This document shows positions 4,956-6,742 of a DNA stretch of 6,742 bases, piece by piece. The stretch covers positions 1 through 6,742 of the forward strand of contig JASLAA010000129.1 in assembly GCA_030147325.1 (NCBI GenBank). Direction: 5' to 3'. Every line of letters begins with the position of its first letter. Position 1 is the first letter of the stretch. A program made the translations under genes and the position numbers. Source of the stretch: Arthrobacter sp. GTDB lineage: Bacteria; Actinomycetota; Actinomycetes; Actinomycetales; Micrococcaceae. A model generated the notes under the pieces. The model saw only the letters and a list, made by a program, of their open reading frames with translations, did no database searches and had not been told where the DNA came from.

Positions 4956-5981
4956 GTGCAGGACAACGCGCAGCGGGTGGTGACCATCTCCGCCATCGCC
5001 TCGGCGGCCGGCGTGTCCACACCCACGGTCTCGCGCGTCCTCAACGGCCGCTCCGACGTCGCCCCTGCCACTCGCGAGCGCATCGAGATCCTGCTCCGTG
5101 AGTACGGCTACCGCCGCCGCGGGGTCCCCCAGGCAGCTCCCTCCGGGCTCGTGGACCTGGTGTTCAATGATCTCGACAGCCCCTGGGCCGTCGAGATCAT
5201 CCGCGGTGTCGAGGAGGCCCTCAACACGGAAGGACTCTCCGTGGTGGTGTCGGCCATCCACCGGCGGGGCATCGCCGATTCGACCCGTAAATGGCTCGAC
5301 ACCCTGGCAGCCCGCGCGAGCGACGGGGCGATCCTCGTGACCACCGATCTCGATTCGTTCCTCCACGCAGAGCTGCAGCGTCTTCATCTGCCGGTGGTGG
5401 TGGTGGACCCGGCGGGCGTCCCCGACCTCGAGGTGCCGACGATCGGGGCGACCAACTGGACAGGGGCCGTCACGGCCACCGAGCATCTCATTCAACAGCA
5501 TCACCGACGCATCGGCTTCGTCGCAGGCCGCCCCGGCCTGTGGTGCAGCAGGGCCCGCCTCGACGGCTACCGGGCGGGACTCGACGCCGCCGGGATCCCC
5601 TTCGACCCGACCCTCGTGATCCCCGGCGACTTCGACTACGCCTCCGGCTTCGCTGCAGGTACGCAGCTCCTCGCCCAGGCGGACCGGGTCACGGCGATCT
5701 TCGCGGCCAGCGACCAGATGGCGCTCGGCGTGTATGAAGCGGCGCGCCAGCAGGGCCTGCGCATCCCGGACGACCTGAGCGTGGTCGGCTTCGACGACCT
5801 CCCCGAGGCGGGGTGGGCGTCGCCGCCGCTGACCACCGTCAGGCAACCCCTCTCGGAGATGGGGGCGCTCGCCGGGCGCACCCTCGCCCGCCTCATCCGG
5901 GGCGAGACGGTCGAGAGCCCGCGCATCGAGCTCTCCACCCGACTGGTCCCCCGGGCGAGCGTTCGCGCGCTTGCCGGCTGA
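4956..5981 (+). CDS. LacI-family transcriptional repressor, probable regulator of xylan use
   Basis: A 341-residue cytosolic DNA-binding protein with the standard LacI-family length and order. Residues 9-31 are the helix-turn-helix (VTISAIASAAGVS, then TPTVSRVLNG). Residues 64-338 are the periplasmic-binding-protein-like sugar domain, with LVFNDLDSPW (68-77), TNWTGA (166-171), RRIGFVAG (184-191), FAASDQMALGVY (249-260), PDDLSVVGFDD (271-281) and WASPPLTTVRQP (287-298). The linker at 51-64 (GYRRRGVPQAAPSG) lacks the usual hinge helix with its minor-groove leucine. The chosen start is the GTG at 4956, 5 nt after GAGGAGG (4944-4950). GTG codons at 4953, 4938 and 4893 are in frame, but the longer forms add residues not typical of the family. 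The gene is divergent from the compact xylanase and upstream of xylA, so the effector is probably xylose, a xylo-oligosaccharide or a derivative. Target and effector are inferred. Confidence 0.9.
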   Translation: MQDNAQRVVTISAIASAAGVSTPTVSRVLNGRSDVAPATRERIEILLREYGYRRRGVPQAAPSGLVDLVFNDLDSPWAVEIIRGVEEALNTEGLSVVVSAIHRRGIADSTRKWLDTLAARASDGAILVTTDLDSFLHAELQRLHLPVVVVDPAGVPDLEVPTIGATNWTGAVTATEHLIQQHHRRIGFVAGRPGLWCSRARLDGYRAGLDAAGIPFDPTLVIPGDFDYASGFAAGTQLLAQADRVTAIFAASDQMALGVYEAARQQGLRIPDDLSVVGFDDLPEAGWASPPLTTVRQPLSEMGALAGRTLARLIRGETVESPRIELSTRLVPRASVRALAG

Positions 5982-6006
5982 CCCTGCTTTCACCGATCCA
6001 ATCCGC

Positions 6007-6035
6007 TTGAAGTCGGAGCACAAACCTAATATGTT
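6007..6035 (+). promoter_or_regulatory. Predicted xylA promoter
   Basis: TTGAAG (6007-6012) and TATGTT (6030-6035) are 17 nt apart and match sigma70-type consensus reasonably. The local A+T content is clearly higher than in the surroundings. The start would fall near 6042, about 36 nt before the xylA ATG. xylA therefore probably has its own promoter besides any readthrough from the LacI-family gene, which ends at 5981. Confidence 0.65.
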
Positions 6036-6052
6036 TGTAACGGCAACATATT
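6028..6052. promoter_or_regulatory. Inverted-repeat operator candidate over the xylA -10
   Basis: AATATGTT (6028-6035) and AACATATT (6045-6052) are perfect 8-bp arms around a 9-nt spacer. The left arm overlaps the predicted -10 and the right arm lies beyond the transcription start, a typical repressor position. The sequence does not resemble the TTCCGGAA palindromes at 4829-4849. A different regulator, for example a ROK-family XylR encoded elsewhere, is therefore plausible. That identity is inference. Confidence 0.65.
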
Positions 6053-6077
6053 GGTCACACTCACCCTGGAGCACTCA

Positions 6078-6742
6078 ATGACGATCGAGCCCACCCGCGA
6101 CGACAAATTCTCCTTCGGACTCTGGACGGTGGGCTGGGAAGCCCAGGACCAGTTCGGATCCGCCACCCGCGCCCCCCTGGACGTCGTCGAGGCCGTCAAC
6201 CGCCTCAGCGACCTGGGCGCCTACGGACTCACGTTCCACGACAACGACCTGTTCCCGTTCGACGCGAGCGCCGGCGAACGCCAGGCGCAGATCGACCGCC
6301 TGAAGGGCGCCCTCGAGTCCACCGGACTGATCGTGCCGATGGTCACGACGAACCTGTTCAGCCACCCGGTCTTCAAGGACGGCGGCTTCACGAGCAATGA
6401 CCGTGGCGTCCGCCGCTTCGCCATCCGCAAGGTGCTCGAGAACATCGACCTCGCCGCCGAACTCGGCGCCAAGACCTTCGTCATGTGGGGCGGGCGTGAA
6501 GGCAGCGAATACGACGCCGCCAAGGACATCCGTGGTGCCCTGGAACGCTACCGCGAGGCCGTCAACCTGCTGGGTGACTACGTCACCGACAAGGGCTACG
6601 ACATCCGGTTCGCGATCGAGCCGAAGCCGAACGAACCCCGCGGCGACATCCTCCTCCCGACGCTCGGCCACGCCATGGCCTTCATCGAGACGCTCGAACG
6701 CCCCGAACTCGTGGGCATCAACCCGGAGACCGGCCACGAGCA
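6078..6742 (+). CDS. xylA: Xylose isomerase, N-terminal 221 residues (runs off the window end)
   Basis: A cytosolic enzyme that interconverts D-xylose and D-xylulose (and glucose/fructose) with two divalent metal ions, the first intracellular step of bacterial xylose use. The frame is open from the ATG at 6078-6080 to the last base. GGAG (6068-6071) lies 6 nt before the start. The protein aligns without gaps to the short actinobacterial class I isomerases, so residue numbers coincide: H54 and D57 in TFHDNDL, W137 in MWGGREG, E181 and K183 in AIEPKPNEPRGD, and E217 and H220 in INPETGHE. Other family strings are FSFGLWTVGW (11-20) and PVFKDGGFTSNDR (97-109). All catalytic residues that fall inside the window are present. 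The remaining third or more (D245, D255, D257, D287 region) lies to the right. Its neighbours are the xylan-degrading enzymes and their probable repressor; xylulokinase is not in the window. Confidence 0.97.
   Translation, partial: MTIEPTRDDKFSFGLWTVGWEAQDQFGSATRAPLDVVEAVNRLSDLGAYGLTFHDNDLFPFDASAGERQAQIDRLKGALESTGLIVPMVTTNLFSHPVFKDGGFTSNDRGVRRFAIRKVLENIDLAAELGAKTFVMWGGREGSEYDAAKDIRGALERYREAVNLLGDYVTDKGYDIRFAIEPKPNEPRGDILLPTLGHAMAFIETLERPELVGINPETGHE

Noticed and set aside
4887..6074. Minus-strand open frame of 395 codons opposite the regulator gene
   Set aside because: The plus strand carries a complete LacI-family protein; the antisense product has no domain.
1..6742. Transposase, integrase, CRISPR array, tRNA or rRNA
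   Set aside because: None was seen in any frame or on either strand. The only tandem repeat is the 22-bp pair at 3514-3563, which lacks CRISPR structure.

Overview
The window is high-GC DNA with a strong G/C bias at third codon positions. This bias produces long open antisense frames across every real gene. The PurM tail, the Streptomyces/Arthrobacter-type xylose isomerase and the LacI-family regulator all point to an actinobacterium, most likely a soil or plant-litter member of Micrococcales (Arthrobacter-like). The genus is an inference from remembered family sequences, not from a search.

Layout from left to right. Bases 2-202 (+) are the 3' end of purM, a housekeeping purine gene. A 189-base convergent gap follows, holding a nested inverted repeat and a perfect 20-bp-stem hairpin that probably terminates transcription from both sides. 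Then come two secreted family GH10 xylanase genes, both on the minus strand. The distal one (392-3430) encodes a 1012-residue modular enzyme: signal peptide, carbohydrate-binding module, CE4/NodB deacetylase, CBM22-like module, GH10 xylanase and HYR domain. The proximal one (3634-4773) encodes a compact 379-residue GH10 xylanase. Between them lie a terminator-like hairpin and a 22-bp tandem repeat in the leader of the large gene, so the two are probably not one simple transcript. A LacI-family repressor gene (4956-5981, +) is divergent from the compact xylanase. A partial xylose isomerase gene, xylA (6078 to the window end, +), follows with its own promoter.

Together this is a xylan-to-xylulose locus. 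The compact xylanase and the modular deacetylase-xylanase would cut (acetylated) xylan outside the cell. The resulting sugars would be imported by transporters not in this window. XylA then converts xylose to xylulose in the cytoplasm, and the LacI-type protein presumably senses a xylan-derived sugar. The best regulatory signal is in the 182-bp divergent gap. It has a credible minus-strand promoter followed at once by two overlapping palindromes whose centres are exactly 10 bp apart, and then a third inverted repeat. The xylA promoter carries a different inverted repeat over its -10, which suggests a second regulator or a second operator class.

Every gene belongs to a recognisable family, and I do not see an unknown system. 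The points worth a second look are the domain order of the large enzyme, a missing metal-ligand histidine in its deacetylase domain, the atypical hinge of the regulator, and the unusual operator and repeat arrangements.
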